From positions 203,610,263-203,674,262 of the forward strand of contig NC_090725.1 in NCBI RefSeq assembly GCF_036898095.1: a DNA stretch of 64,000 nucleotides, in the 5' to 3' direction. Position 1 is the first letter of the stretch; every line of letters begins with the position of its first letter. The notes below the pieces were generated by a model. That model was given only the letters and a program-made list of their open reading frames with translations, was not told the origin of the DNA and searched no databases. The DNA is from Palaemon carinicauda. Its lineage: Eukaryota; Arthropoda; Malacostraca; Decapoda; Palaemonidae. A program made the position numbers and the translations under genes. This document shows positions 23,518-33,722 of the stretch, in pieces.

Positions 23518-24567
23518 CTAGCGGCTCTGTTTTGTACTCTGAATTTTCTTCAGCTGATTATTTGGTAAGCCATAGAACAGAGAGTTGCAGTAATCAATTC
23601 TTGAAAATATGTGGTGATTAATGAGTATGGCCATAGATTTTTCATTTAAGTATTTACTAATAAATGCTATGTTTTTAATGTGATTGTTACAATTTCTTAC
23701 CATATTATTTATATGTTCATTCATTGTCAGTCTATCATCCATGATTACTCTAAGATTTCTGACGGATTTCTTTAAGTCAATGATCGATTGATCTATTTCA
23801 ATTCTTTGGAAGCATTCAATTCTTTTTACATCTTTTTCATTTCCAAAAATAATACATTCACTTTTATCTTCATTGAGCTTGAACTTTTTTGTTAACATCC
23901 AAGCCTTAATGTCATTCATTATTTCATGTAGCTTTCTTTTAGCTTCATCAACTGATGCTATTGAGAAATAGAATTGTGTATCATCAGCGTATATTTTAAA
24001 CTTAACTCTGTGAGTTTCAAGTAGATTTGCCAGTTCAATCGTGTAAATTTCAAACAGGAGAGGACCTAGTACACTGCCTTGAGACACCCCTTTGGTTAGT
24101 TTTCTTGTCTCAGATTCCACATTTGATAGTACTACTTTGACTCTGCGGTTTTCAAGATAACTCACAAACCAGTCATATGCTCGTTCTGCGATGCCCACAG
24201 CTTTAAGGTCTTCCATCAGATATGTATGTTCAACAGTATCAAATGCTGCACTTAGATCCAGCATCACAAGAATGCAACACTTGCCATTTGTTATAATTTC
24301 TGTTATGTCATTTTTAATCGCTAACACTGTTGTTTCTGTGGAGTAATTTTCTCTGTATGCAGATTGATCATCAGGTATGGCATTAGATTGTTTCAGATAT
24401 TTCCAGGTTTGTTCGTGTACAGCAGTTTCAATAATTTTCGAAAAATATGACAGATTTGATATTGGCCTATATGAACTTAAATTGTCTATATAACCCTTTC
24501 CTTTATAGACAGGCTTGATACATGCAACTTTCTCACAATCAGGGAAAACTGCCTGTGTTGGACTCAA
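23518..24567 (-). pseudogene. CR1-like reverse transcriptase
   Basis: This 349-codon frame is nearly a complete RT. In order it has SSYRPISNLSYFSKIIE (about residues 31-47), DDQSAYRENYSTETTV, MLDLSAAFDTVEH (motif A), GVSQGSVLGPLLFEIY (motif B), FKIYADDTQFYF (motif C, catalytic ADD) and a thumb with LNEDKSECIIFG. The order and motifs match the CR1/L2 branch. The frame ends in NQLKKIQSTKQSR, where these RTs usually have a LQxxQNxAAR segment, so the end is altered. It lacks its own endonuclease. A frameshift in 24568-24691 separates it from the linker, hence pseudogene. Confidence 0.85.
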
Positions 24568-24691
24568 TTTACCATGTTTCGGTAGGTCTCTTGTAGTCTG
24601 ATGAAATTTTCTGCATCTTTTACATCGTCAATTGGAAATGAGTCATTTCCGCAGTAGGTTTTTTAACTTCTTTATTATTCTCATATAATCA

Positions 24692-25150
24692 CTATTCACT
24701 CTGACTTAAGTCTTTGAATACCCTTAGCTTACTTACACCTGTTGCTGATGTATTCCTTCGTTCTGTTGTGCCGATGTTGCGAAAACTGGAGCAGATTTGA
24801 TTTATTTTTTCTTCAAAATAATCAACAAAATAATTTGCTAGGCATTTAGGATCATTAGTTATGTCAGGCAATACTATTTCTGTCTTTAGACCTAATAGTT
24901 TCTCTAGGTTCTTATGTATTTTCCGTGGGTCATTTTCATTGCACACTTTTTTATAATAGCTCTTTTTTTTTTTTTTAACTAAGATAGGGTAATTGTGGCT
25001 ATTTCTAGCTGATTTGTAATGTTGCCAGATTTCATTATTTTTATTTCTTTTCCATTTATCCTCCAATTTGCCTTTTATTTTATTTTCTTCACGTAATTCA
25101 TTATCAAACCAATTCGATTTTTCTTTAATTGTAATTTTTTTTCCGGGCAC
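24692..25150 (-). pseudogene. CR1-like linker between endonuclease and RT
   Basis: A Lys-rich frame contains KSNWFDNELREENKIKGKLE, YKSARNSHNYPILVKKKKKS, and later CLANYFVDYFEEKINQI. The W-F-D-x-E-L, then K-x-x-Y, then FxxxFxxKIxxI pattern is the region between endonuclease and RT in CR1/L2-type LINEs. It ends just before the RT frame, with a short out-of-frame gap. Confidence 0.65.
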
Positions 25151-25373
25151 CTATTATTGAAATTAGTTGCAAGTAGCCTATCATTTTACTTCTATCAGTA
25201 TTGCAGTTTACACAGGATTGTCTCTCTACTAGGGTGTGCTTCTCTCCACAGTTACAGACTGGTGTTATCCCTTTTATATCGTCTATGCTTTGTTCAATGA
25301 ACTCTTGGATCAAAGTTGGTCTTAATTCTGTATATGATTTCCTTCTGTATTGCATTATTTTTTCTAACATCTA

Positions 25374-26712
25374 TTTCAAAAGACATTAACGCTATTCTCG
25401 AACTACTAGTCAGAAGTAATAGAAGTTTTGTCAGACAACCAATCTGCTTACAGAAGACTATACTCTTCGGGGACAGCTATCTGTTATGTTGCAAATCATA
25501 TATGCTGGAAATGATGGAAGAAAATAAATGTGGTATTTCAATATTACTCGATCTTAGTGCTACTTTTGATACAGGTGTGCATGAACTGCTACTAAATGAT
25601 CTACGGTCAATTGGCGTTGAAGATAAAGCTTAATTTCGAATACTTGAAACTTGAAAGACTACTTGGTCTTTGAACAGAGGGGTTTCCCCAGGGGAGTGTA
25701 CTTGGTCCAATCATATTCTGCATCTATACTATTGGTTTATCAAAAATACTACAAAGGCATGGTGTGAAGTTCAAACTATTTGCGGATGACACACAATTTA
25801 ACATCTCCATAATTTCAAATTATATAGACGACACTACTGAAACATTAAACCGAACCCTTGAGAGTGTTAGGGAATGGATGGCAATTAATCAACTAAAATT
25901 AAACGATAACAAACATGAGTTTATAGTGGTGGGAAAGAGAAACAGCGCGAGAAGCTTGGGTGATATGAAAATAAACATAAATAATGACTCAATGTCGATA
26001 TCTAGTAAAGTTCGTGACCTAGGCGTATTTCTTGACTGCATCTTGTATCTCAATGCCCTAACAAATATTGTAGTGGAAACTGCTGGTTATCATCTAAGAA
26101 ATATGGCGTTCATAAGAAAAATACCTGGATAAATATTCTGTAAAGAAACTTGTGATAAACTGTGTAATACCAGAATTGACTACTGCAACTCCATCTACTA
26201 CAGTACAGTCTATCAAAAGTCAGACTCAAGAAATTACAATACATAATAAAGAGAGGAGCAATTGGGTTCAAAATATGTACAATAACCTAACAAGCTATCA
26301 GAACCGGCCGTTCAAAATATCTAAGAGAATTACTACATATTATGCAACCAACAAATCATCCTGACACGAGAATAGTTACCGATGGTTTCAAATTATTAGA
26401 ACCTAGATACATTTCTACTACAGGCTCTAGACTCTGAGCATTTAAATTTATGGCCCTGAGACTATACAATAAGCTCCGCGAGACATTCGAATGTTTGAAG
26501 ATATTAAGACTTCAAGAGGAAACTGAAAACTGTTTTTATTCTGCGAGTGTTTCGATAGTGATGATCAAACAGTAAGCGAGTAATACGCATAAGAAATGTT
26601 AAATGCCTCAGAATGAACATCATAAAACGACCGTGGGAGGTCCTATAGAGAGAAGGGTTTCCCCGTCTTACATGACCTGAAAAGCAGCCCTTAAAGTAAA
26701 GTAAAAAGTAAC
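25374..26712 (+). mobile_element. CR1-like LINE copy 1, right part
   Basis: The + strand RT of copy 1 continues after the insertion. A frame-shifted VLSDNQSAYRRLYS is followed by ISILLDLSATFDTGVHELLL (motif A). Next come a degraded motif B around 25680-25730, FKLFADDTQFNIS (motif C) and KLNDNKHEFIVVGKR (thumb). The 3' UTR ends in AAAGTAAAGTAAAAAGTA at about 26692-26712, the short-repeat tail of this family. Several frameshifts mean it is dead. Confidence 0.75.
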
Positions 26713-26872
26713 AGATCAATCGTAAAGTTTTCTTCTACTTTTCCTCTTTCCTTTTAACCCTTGTTAGCCTTCTTCGCTCTAGCGAAAATTTCCTCTTCTG
26801 CGTACTTTTCCTATCTTTATTTACTATCTATATTCACCATTTGTTTCCTAGTTTGTAGTTTTTCCCATGGGC

Positions 26873-26940
<68 letters not shown>

Positions 26941-27633
26941 GTTAGATCTGGTACTATGAAGATACTACAGTATTCTCCCTTGTTTCCCGACCTAATGAGA
27001 AAACTTATTTTTGTTTTATTGGTTTTTCCTTTTCTTGTGAACGACCGACCAATCACAGTATAAATTTTCTCCATCGTTCGAATGAGCTACAAATTTTATA
27101 AATTCTCAAACTAATTATTACAAATGAATGACCAAAGACAGGGTTTTGGGATGAAAATATATAAATAAAAAGAATTCTGATATAAGGTTAGAATAAAATG
27201 CAAAACATTTACATAATTTGTGATATTAAAATGAACTGCCAACCAGTCTCCATAATAGATAACCGAACACAAAATAGAAGCAGTGTTGCCAGACATGGAG
27301 ATTTATCCCTAGATTTGGGAAATAGTCTGTACAAATTTCTATGAAGAAGAAACACAGATGAGTAAACCTTTATATTGTTGCAATTAGTTTACTTGCACTT
27401 ACATGAATTATAGTGAGTAATTTCTATATTAGTAAAGCCTGAATGATCAGAAGAAAATATATTTTTGGGAATGGGAATTTTTGGGTTTTAGGGATTTTTT
27501 ATCATGAATATTGGGGATTTTCAGACTAACTCATCTGGCAACACTGAATGGAAGTAAACAAAAGGTATAATATTCCTCCTGTACGGAGTGTACGAAGTCA
27601 AGTCTAATCAAACGCATTTTCTCATAAGAAATC
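26713..27633. other. PRCC 5' flank
   Basis: AT-rich sequence between the LINE tail and the PRCC start. It contains a (CT)n tract (26875-26937) and no coding region. The promoter is presumably in the last few hundred bases. A TATAAT-like string at about 27566 lies some 65 nt before the ATG, but no initiator or CpG-rich core could be assigned with confidence. Confidence 0.4.
26875..26937. repeat. (CT)n microsatellite
   Basis: About 31 CT units, roughly 0.7 kb upstream of the PRCC start codon. Confidence 0.95.
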
Positions 27634-28116
27634 ATGGCATTAGTAGCGTATAGTGATGATAGTGACATTGGTAGTGAATCAGAAGTAGAAGAACAAGACA
27701 GTGTGATTCAAAATAAGACAAATTCAAAAATATTGGCTGGAGATATCCACAAAGATACAACAAAACCTCTCATTTCTACTGACAGTGCCGAGGCTGTACA
27801 AAAATCCCCATCCCATTCAGAGATACCTTCAGGTATTGACTCTATTATTGATGAGGATGAGACTCGCCATATAGATAAGCCAACTATTTTATCATCGATA
27901 CCGGCTGCGGTTCCAATAGATTCTTTACAGATGGACGTTAGTGAAGTGGATGATGAACTCACAGATGTACCTTCAGCTGAATCATGGATAAACAGAATAA
28001 AAGAAACTGGGGAAAGTACAGATTCATCCAGTAACCCCGATACGAATAAAAAAAAATCTGTCGAACCTCCTAAGAAAAAAGCTAAAGTGAAATTTATTGT
28101 ACCTGCACTATCAGAG
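27634..28116 (+). CDS. PRCC: PRCC homologue, exon 1 (coding part)
   Basis: This is the first coding exon of a PRCC homologue, a nuclear protein linked in vertebrates to splicing and to the mitotic checkpoint factor MAD2B. The start MALVAYSDDSD matches the short N-terminal LVAY signature followed by acidic residues that opens PRCC proteins. The rest (residues 12-161) is Asp/Glu/Ser-rich and low in complexity. A basic nuclear-localisation-like stretch (KKKSVEPPKKKAKVKF) lies at about 139-154. The exon ends in TCAGAG before a GTAGGG donor at 28117, exactly 161 codons, so it is phase 0. The frame runs on only to a stop at 28129-28131. Unlike the human protein, this exon is not proline-rich, so the identification leans on exon 2. 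Confidence 0.8.
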
Positions 28117-28131
28117 GTAGGGCATTGGTAG

Positions 28132-28850
28132 GAACGTGCTTAACTTTGTGTAATATTCTTGTTTGACTATAACAGGCTGTTATTCATGGCAAACTGCCCA
28201 TTTGATATATCCTAGCTAAGTTTCAGGTTCAAAGGCCACTTTCATTCATTGTCTTTTACAAGTTAAACTGTAGACCTTGTGGGTTCTATTTTACATTAAC
28301 ACAATTTTCCCAAATCAATTTTGATTAGGATGTTTTAATAAATCATTACTAGTACATTTGTTTAAACCCATAGCCATGAATTGCTGGATAACAATAACAA
28401 AGTCGATAAAATTCTAAGATTTTATATTTCCTAATTAGCACAAAATACTAGCCCACGGGCTAACCCGTGTAGTGAAACGTAGTCCGCTGGCCAGAACATC
28501 GAAAATGGGAGGGAAAGTTAGGTAAATTTTTAGTTTCAGCCAAATTTGGAAAAATGCAATAAAAATATATTTGTTGCATCAGAAATAGTGTGGTTTCAAT
28601 GAATTTAACGTTTATTTTGACTGCAAACCAACCGATTTAGAGATTTACTATGTATACCCTAGTTCATCCCACCAATTATGGGGGACACCCTTTGGGAACC
28701 GGGGTTTTGGGTGGGGGAAGGGGGGGGAGGGTGTTGGGGCATTGAATGATATTTGCAATAAATGAATAATTAATGTTCCAGCACCCCTCCCCCATACCCC
28801 TAACTAGGCCTACCGGGGGGAGGGGGGTAGGGCCCCCCAGCGACCCCCCC
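28132..28850. other. Intronic non-coding sequence
   Basis: No coding region or element was recognised. A G-rich patch (about 28675-28740) and a C-rich patch (about 28780-28850) lead into the minisatellite. The latter carries an ACCGGGG and CGACCCCCCCTTAA stretch resembling a truncated first unit. Confidence 0.45.
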
Positions 28851-28851
28851 T

Positions 28852-29290
28852 TAAAGCCACAGTAATTTTCAGGGCACCACAGAACCTAACAAACCCACCT
28901 AACCTAACCTAGGGGCCCTGTACCCCTACCGGGGGGGCGACCCCCCCTTATGGCCAAAGTAATTTTCAAGGCACCACAGAACCTAACAAACCCACCTAAC
29001 CTAACCTAGGGGCCCTGTACCCCTACCGGGGGGGGCTTCGCCCCCCCTGCGACCCCCCCTTAAGGCCACAGTAATTTTCAGGGCACCACAGAACCTAACA
29101 AACCCACCTAACCTAACCTAGGGGCCCTGTACCCCTACCGGGGGGGGCTTCGCCCCCCCTGCGACCCCCCCTTAAGGCCACAGTAATTTTCAGGGCACCA
29201 CAGAACCTAACAAACCCACCTAACCTAACCTAGGGGCCCTGTACCCCTACCAGGGGGGGGCTTCGCCCCCCCTGCGACCCCCCCTTTAAC
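28852..29290. repeat. GC-rich minisatellite with CCTAA units (about 111 bp, 4 copies)
   Basis: Four copies start with GGCCACAGTAATTTTC-like strings at about 28854, 28950, 29062 and 29173. Spacing is 96, 112 and 111 bp, and the first copy lacks a GGCTTCGCCCCCC block. Each unit contains CCACCTAACCTAACCTAGG, i.e. two CCTAA units plus a partial third, and a hairpin-forming CCGGGGGGG/GGCTTCGCCCCCCCTG segment. The copies are nearly identical, so the array is young. Confidence 0.9.
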
Positions 29291-29336
29291 CAGGGGTAAA
29301 TTTGAATATATATATTTTGTTAAATCACTTCTTACC

Positions 29337-29708
29337 TTAAACGGAAGATGACGATGAAGATGTAGAAGGTTGTGGTTGACCCTCTTCTGAATCATCAAGT
29401 ACTGGAATACGTTCAGATTTGGTACAATACCACACATGTCTATCCTCACGAAAATGTAAAGGCGAATCACATTTACCACACTGGACACTTAAAGGTAATA
29501 CGGAATGCTCCCTTAGAAAACGATTCACTACTTCAGGAGTTCCATTATAATTCCCATGAAATCGGCCGATCATATCAAAATAGGAATAACGACATATTTC
29601 ACACAACCGTACCGGAGGATCCATGACAGTTAAGTGACGTGTGATGAAAATATAGAAACCGGAACTTTTGAAAACCGAAAACAAACGACAATCTCGGGTT
29701 TCTCCCAT
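29337..29708 (-). pseudogene. Zinc-ribbon ORF, ISXO2/Merlin-type transposase N-terminus-like
   Basis: A 123-codon - strand frame. After a probable internal start at MDPPVRLC it contains RYSYFDMIGRFHGNYNGTPE, VVNRFLREHSVLPLSVQCGK and FREDRHVWYCTKS. It ends in an acidic and Ser-rich tail. A CxxC ... W-x-C arrangement after a FLREH-x-x-LP stretch resembles the zinc-ribbon start of ISXO2/Merlin-type transposases, but no DDE catalytic part follows. It could be a truncated transposon ORF or an unrelated intron-borne gene. Identification is weak. Confidence 0.35.
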
Positions 29709-29709
29709 A

Positions 29710-30349
29710 ATGAAATAGGGAAAAAAACAAAATACTATCGTTTACAATGTTATATTGCACGAAAAACAGATCCTTGAAACAAGACTGAGAGACCAATGAA
29801 TTGTCCAATAATAACCCTTGAAAAGAACCCAGTAGTATTTAGATTGGAGGAGCGACATTAGTGGGAGGAGCAAATGCGCATTCAAGCAAATATTGTCACA
29901 TTACGCAATGGGGCGGAGCCAAGTAAGATGAAAACAGACATACAAACGAACAAGAGCTAGGTCCCGTGGCAGCGTAAAGGTATACAGAACACTTAGAAAT
30001 AAAATGCAGACCTACATTAACTGAAATAATTATCTCTGTAAGTAGACATCAGCGTCAATAATGTATTGAGAGAAAGTTTTTTGTTATCACGTGCTTTACT
30101 AGGAAAATATATTAATATAATACATTTCCCAATTTGGTTGAATCTAAAACTTTACCGAAAGATACGTTTTCTATGAGTCTGGAAGTCTTTTCCAAACAAA
30201 AATTCCCGTACTTTGATTTTTTCATTACTTTTACTCGATATTCGACACACGATATCTCAAAGATATTGCTTTCACCAGAAATCATTATGATACTTGTTCA
30301 AAACGCCTATAATTCCACCCCGTACTCGGTTTTTAAAGCTGTAAAAGAT
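29710..30349. other. Intronic non-coding sequence
   Basis: AT-rich sequence with no recognised gene, lying between the zinc-ribbon ORF and the left end of the DIRS-like element C. Confidence 0.45.
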
Positions 30350-30985
30350 ATTAATTTTTAACTAGGGTTTACTACCCACACCGCTAGTTAGCGGGGGTAG
30401 GGGAGAGTAGCTTGCACACCTGTTTGAGCCCACTTTGCTCTCTGATTGGAGGTGGTCGGACATGTCCGCTCTCATCCTTGCTGTCATGTTGGCAGCCATT
30501 TAATTGCTTTTGGTCTTTTCTTTTTCTAGTTCTGTATACAGTATGTGAAGTTGGCCTCTACGATCATGCGCACCTGCCCTGGGTTTCCCGACCGCCCCTG
30601 TGGAACATTCATGTCGTTGGTTGAGACTGATCCTCACGCCCTTTGTCCTTCTTGTAGGGGCCAACGATGTGATAGTAACAACAAGTGTAGGGAGTGTTCT
30701 GCCTCCCAGTGGGAGAGGTTTTTGCGACGACGGAAGAAGTCCAAACGGGATATTTCTCCTTCGAAGGTTGCTTCGAAATGAGAAAAACCCAAGGCCTCTT
30801 CTTCCGTTGCCCAAACCTCCTCTGAAGCTCCCACTCGGTCGATCTCTTTTGAGAGACCGTCGAGTGGTAGCGTAGACTGATGTATTGTTAACCAACCTCG
30901 GGGCTCGAGATATGAGGTTGCTTCCCCCTAGTGAAGTAGCTCCACCTCTAAACCCCCCCGGGGAAGAATATGTCACTAACCTCCC
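30350..30985 (+). mobile_element. DIRS-like element C, left fragment
   Basis: At 30359 the sequence TAACTAGGGTTTACTACCC and CCGCTAGTTAGCGGGGGTAG match the left inverted terminal repeat of element B (31069 onwards), so B and C are the same family. The outermost ~85 bp of the ITR are missing. An ORF1 start with a Cys/His cluster follows at 30545. The fragment stops at 30985 where element B is inserted. The continuation of C lies at 38522-39994 and then 47101 to about 51060. Confidence 0.75.
30545..30985 (+). pseudogene. DIRS-like ORF1 (gag-like) N-terminus, element C
   Basis: From ATG 30545 (or 30566) the frame encodes ETDPHALCPSCRGQRCDSNN, then KCRECSASQWERFLRRRKK. This matches residues ~26-57 of the intact ORF1 of element A in the same spacing: D-P-H-x2-C-x2-C-R-G-x2-C-x5-C-x2-C. 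The frame ends at 30781 in a stop, with related content continuing out of frame to the insertion point. It is a broken gag-like gene. Confidence 0.65.
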
Positions 30986-31180
30986 TTTGTTCCGTAACCG
31001 AAATACAAACCACGCTACTTACATTGGGTTTACCTTTTAGCGCAGCTGAAATGGCGAGCCATTAGAATTTAACGAGGGTGTATTACCCCCGCGCTAGTTA
31101 GCGGGGGGGGGGGGGGTAGGGGAGTGGTAGCTAGCTACCCCTCCCCCCCTCACACACCGGTGAAGCTCACTTTCACTTTT
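30986..31180 (+). repeat. Left inverted terminal repeat of element B
   Basis: Segments TAGCGCAGCTGAAATGGC, CCCGCGCTAGTTAGCGGG and GGTGAAGCTCACTTTCACTT reappear as complements in the right ITR (about 38325-38475). The first ~45 nt (30986-31030) match the complement of the left half of the ICR instead, as expected for DIRS. Confidence 0.85.
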
Positions 31181-31859
31181 GGCTCGGACTGGGACAGACG
31201 TCTCTGTCTTTGTCCTCGCTTGGCAGCCATTGTTTGTTTTGTCTTCACTTAATCACTTACTTTTCTTTTACTCTATATATATGTAAACATTTTTTCATGT
31301 TTGTATATATATTTGAGTATAGAAATCAGTAAGTTTCCTTTTCAGAGTTGTGTGTGTAGTGTACGATATCTCCGTGGAGCCCTCGTCAGTTTAGGCCACC
31401 ACGGTGTAATTTTCTGGGTTGCGGTCGAGTTTGACTTTGATCTTTCTCTCTCTCTCTCTTGAGGTCGTTCACCCTTTTACTACGTTTACTACGCCCCTTG
31501 TAGCTTCCTTCCCGTGTGGGGGGGTTGCTATGCCGTACGTTTTGTCTCAATTAGTTTATGAATCTAATTGTATTTGTTAATTTTTCAGCTTTGTAGAACG
31601 ATTCCTTTCAGGGTTTTCGTTCTTTCTTTAGTGTTTATTCATTTTTAAATTACATAATTACATAGTTTCATAATTATAATTGTTATAATTCTGTTTTGGT
31701 TACAACTCTCCTTCCGTGAGTGTAAGTGGTTGTGAGGGCACGTGCCTGTTGTGTAATTCTTGTTTCCTTTCCCTTGGGGTTCCTCTTCGGAGCCTTCCCG
31801 GGGGAATGAATGTGTACTAATGATTTTTGTTTTATTTTTTTACAGTTACCGATCTAGTT
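31181..31859. other. Element B leader
   Basis: Non-coding sequence between the left ITR and ORF1 remains of element B. It is AT-rich in the middle with a short CT run near 31445. No RNA gene is recognised. Confidence 0.5.
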
Positions 31860-32450
31860 CGTTTCTGTAATATGGCAACGGTGTGAGCTGTCTTGTTTGG
31901 ATTTTCGTCAGGGGCGTGTCTCCTTCTTCTGGAAGTACTCCCGTGACGATTGACAGCTCTCCAGTTCATTTTAGAACTCTCAGGAGGCTTGCCTCCTTGG
32001 GTGGGTAACTTTCCTTCCGAGGGAAGTTTTTCCTGTCCAGGCTTGAGTTTTTCCCCTTTTGGGGGGTTCTTCTCTTGCCTTTTTTTCGTGCGATTATGCT
32101 CTTGGTGCTGAGCGGTCGCACCTGCAGTTTCGCTCAAGGGGCTGGGCAACTGCAGGAGCCCCTCTTCGGAGGATTGCTCCTTTTAGGTCACTGGCTGACC
32201 AGTCTCTTCTACAAAGTGTTTCTCTTTCGTTTGCGAGAGAGTACACTCATAGACTCCTCTTCGGAGGATTCTTCTGCTGCTGTTGCTGTTGGCCTCCTTC
32301 GCCGTAAGGCTCACCGTCCGCCTCGTCGTAAGGGCCTCTCATCTCCCTATAAGGGTGCTAAGAGGCGCCTTTTTGAATCTCCGTATGTAGCCTACAACTC
32401 CTTCTTCTTGATCTTCCGCCCCTGGTGCAAATTGACAGCAGTCTGACCTC

Positions 32451-32582
32451 GTCTTCCGACGGACAACGGTCTTCCCGACGGACAACGGTCTTCCCGACGG
32501 ACAACGGTCTTCCGACGGACATCAGTCTCCCGGCGGACATACAACGGTCTTCCGACGGACATCAGTCTCCCGACGGACAACG
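32451..32582. repeat. Minisatellite of ~19-20 bp in element B ORF1
   Basis: About seven variants of CGACGGACAACGGTCTTCC, some reading CGACGGACATCAGTCTCC, in direct tandem. Confidence 0.85.
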
Positions 32583-32689
32583 ATCCCTTCGGGGCAAAGG
32601 GTTGCCTCCCACGGGGGTTCTTCCCTTGCGTGTCAGGGTTCCCCTGCGCGCCCTTCTGCTGTGTTCTCTCCTGCTCCTGCTCAATGTTA

Positions 32690-33020
32690 GCGCACAGGCA
32701 CTCTCCTGCTCATCAGCGCTTTCCTGATCGCTAGCGCTTTCCTGTTCGCCAGCGCTCTCCTGTTCGTCAGCGCTCTCCTGTTCGTCAGCGCTCTCATGAT
32801 GATCATCTCTGCTGTTCCTGTTGGTTCATGTTACGCGCCCTGTCCGCCCACGTTCGCCCTCGCGATCTAGAACTTCGGTTCAGGTCTGGGTCAAGGACTC
32901 TTCTTCTACGCGCAGGCTTCCACGCGTTGCCTTCTGCTCGTCAGCGATCACCAGCTCGCCAGCGACCTTAGATGCGTCAGCGTTCACCTGCTCGTCAGCG
33001 ATCTCCTACGCGTCAACGAT
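32690..33020. repeat. Loose tandem repeat in element B ORF1
   Basis: Imperfect units around TCAGCGCTCTCCTGTTCG and TCAGCGATCACCTGCTCG recur about ten times, with strong drift. Confidence 0.65.
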
Positions 33021-33579
33021 CGCCATCGATCTGCCACGCGTGTCAGTTCCCCTGACCACCATCAGTAGCGATCTAGCGCTCGTCTGCTGTGGACCACGAT
33101 CTCTGGTAGCTGAGTCTTGCCGTAGATCTTCTTCCTGCTCGCCAGTGCTCTCCTTTACTTCTGTCCTTCTGTGCGCCAGCTTTCTTCAATTGCCAGCGCA
33201 CATCTGCGCGCCCTTCTTTGCCACGCACCAATGGGCGCCAACGGTTTTCTGACCGTCTAGGATCGCCTGATTAACAGCTTGCTTCAGCGCTCACCTTCCT
33301 GATGCACCTGCGCGCTAGTGTTTTGTTAACGCACCACTGCTCGCCAACGCGCCTTCACTCTCCTACGGGCTATCGCCTCGCCAGAACGCGCCATCGCTCG
33401 TCAACGCGCCATCGCCCGCCTACGCGTCATCAATCTCCCGACCGCCTATGCTCACCCGCGCGTCCACGTGCCTGCGCGGCCACACGCCCACGTGCCCGCG
33501 CGACCGCACGCCCACGTGCCTGCACGCCTACGCTCATGCGCGACCGCGCACATGCTCTCCAATGTTCGCCCGCGCGCGA

Positions 33580-33722
33580 ACCAACGGTATTCCGTTGCGC
33601 GGACGGACGGTGTTCCGTCGCGCGAACCGACGGTGTCCGTCGCGCGAACCGACTGTGTCCGTCGCGCGAACCGACAGTGTCCGTCGCTCGAATCGACAGT
33701 GTTCCGTCGCACGAGCCTACGG
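33580..33722. repeat. Minisatellite of ~22-24 bp in element B ORF1
   Basis: About six variants of CGTCGCGCGAACCGACGGTG, flanked on the left by further CGCG-rich degenerate units (33300-33570). Confidence 0.85.

Larger units (their letters stand above)
22994..25373 (-). mobile_element. CR1-like LINE copy 2, inserted into copy 1
   Basis: This - strand LINE is inserted into the RT of copy 1. On its own strand it runs from 25373 (5'-truncated, no endonuclease) through a basic linker (25150-24692) and RT (24567-23518) to a non-coding 3' region ending near 22994. Its 3' tail reads AAGTAAACAAGTAAGTA, and the other two copies also end in AAGT-type short repeats. The flanking copy 1 reading frame is continuous in content across the insertion. 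Confidence 0.8.

Noticed and set aside
28117..28131. Extension of PRCC exon 1 through the donor to a stop at 28131
   Set aside because: GAG|GTAGGG is a good donor and the family C-terminus is encoded only by exon 2.
32451..32582. Regular short repeats that could look like a CRISPR array
   Set aside because: Units are in direct tandem without unique spacers, no cas genes are present and the context is a eukaryotic retroelement.
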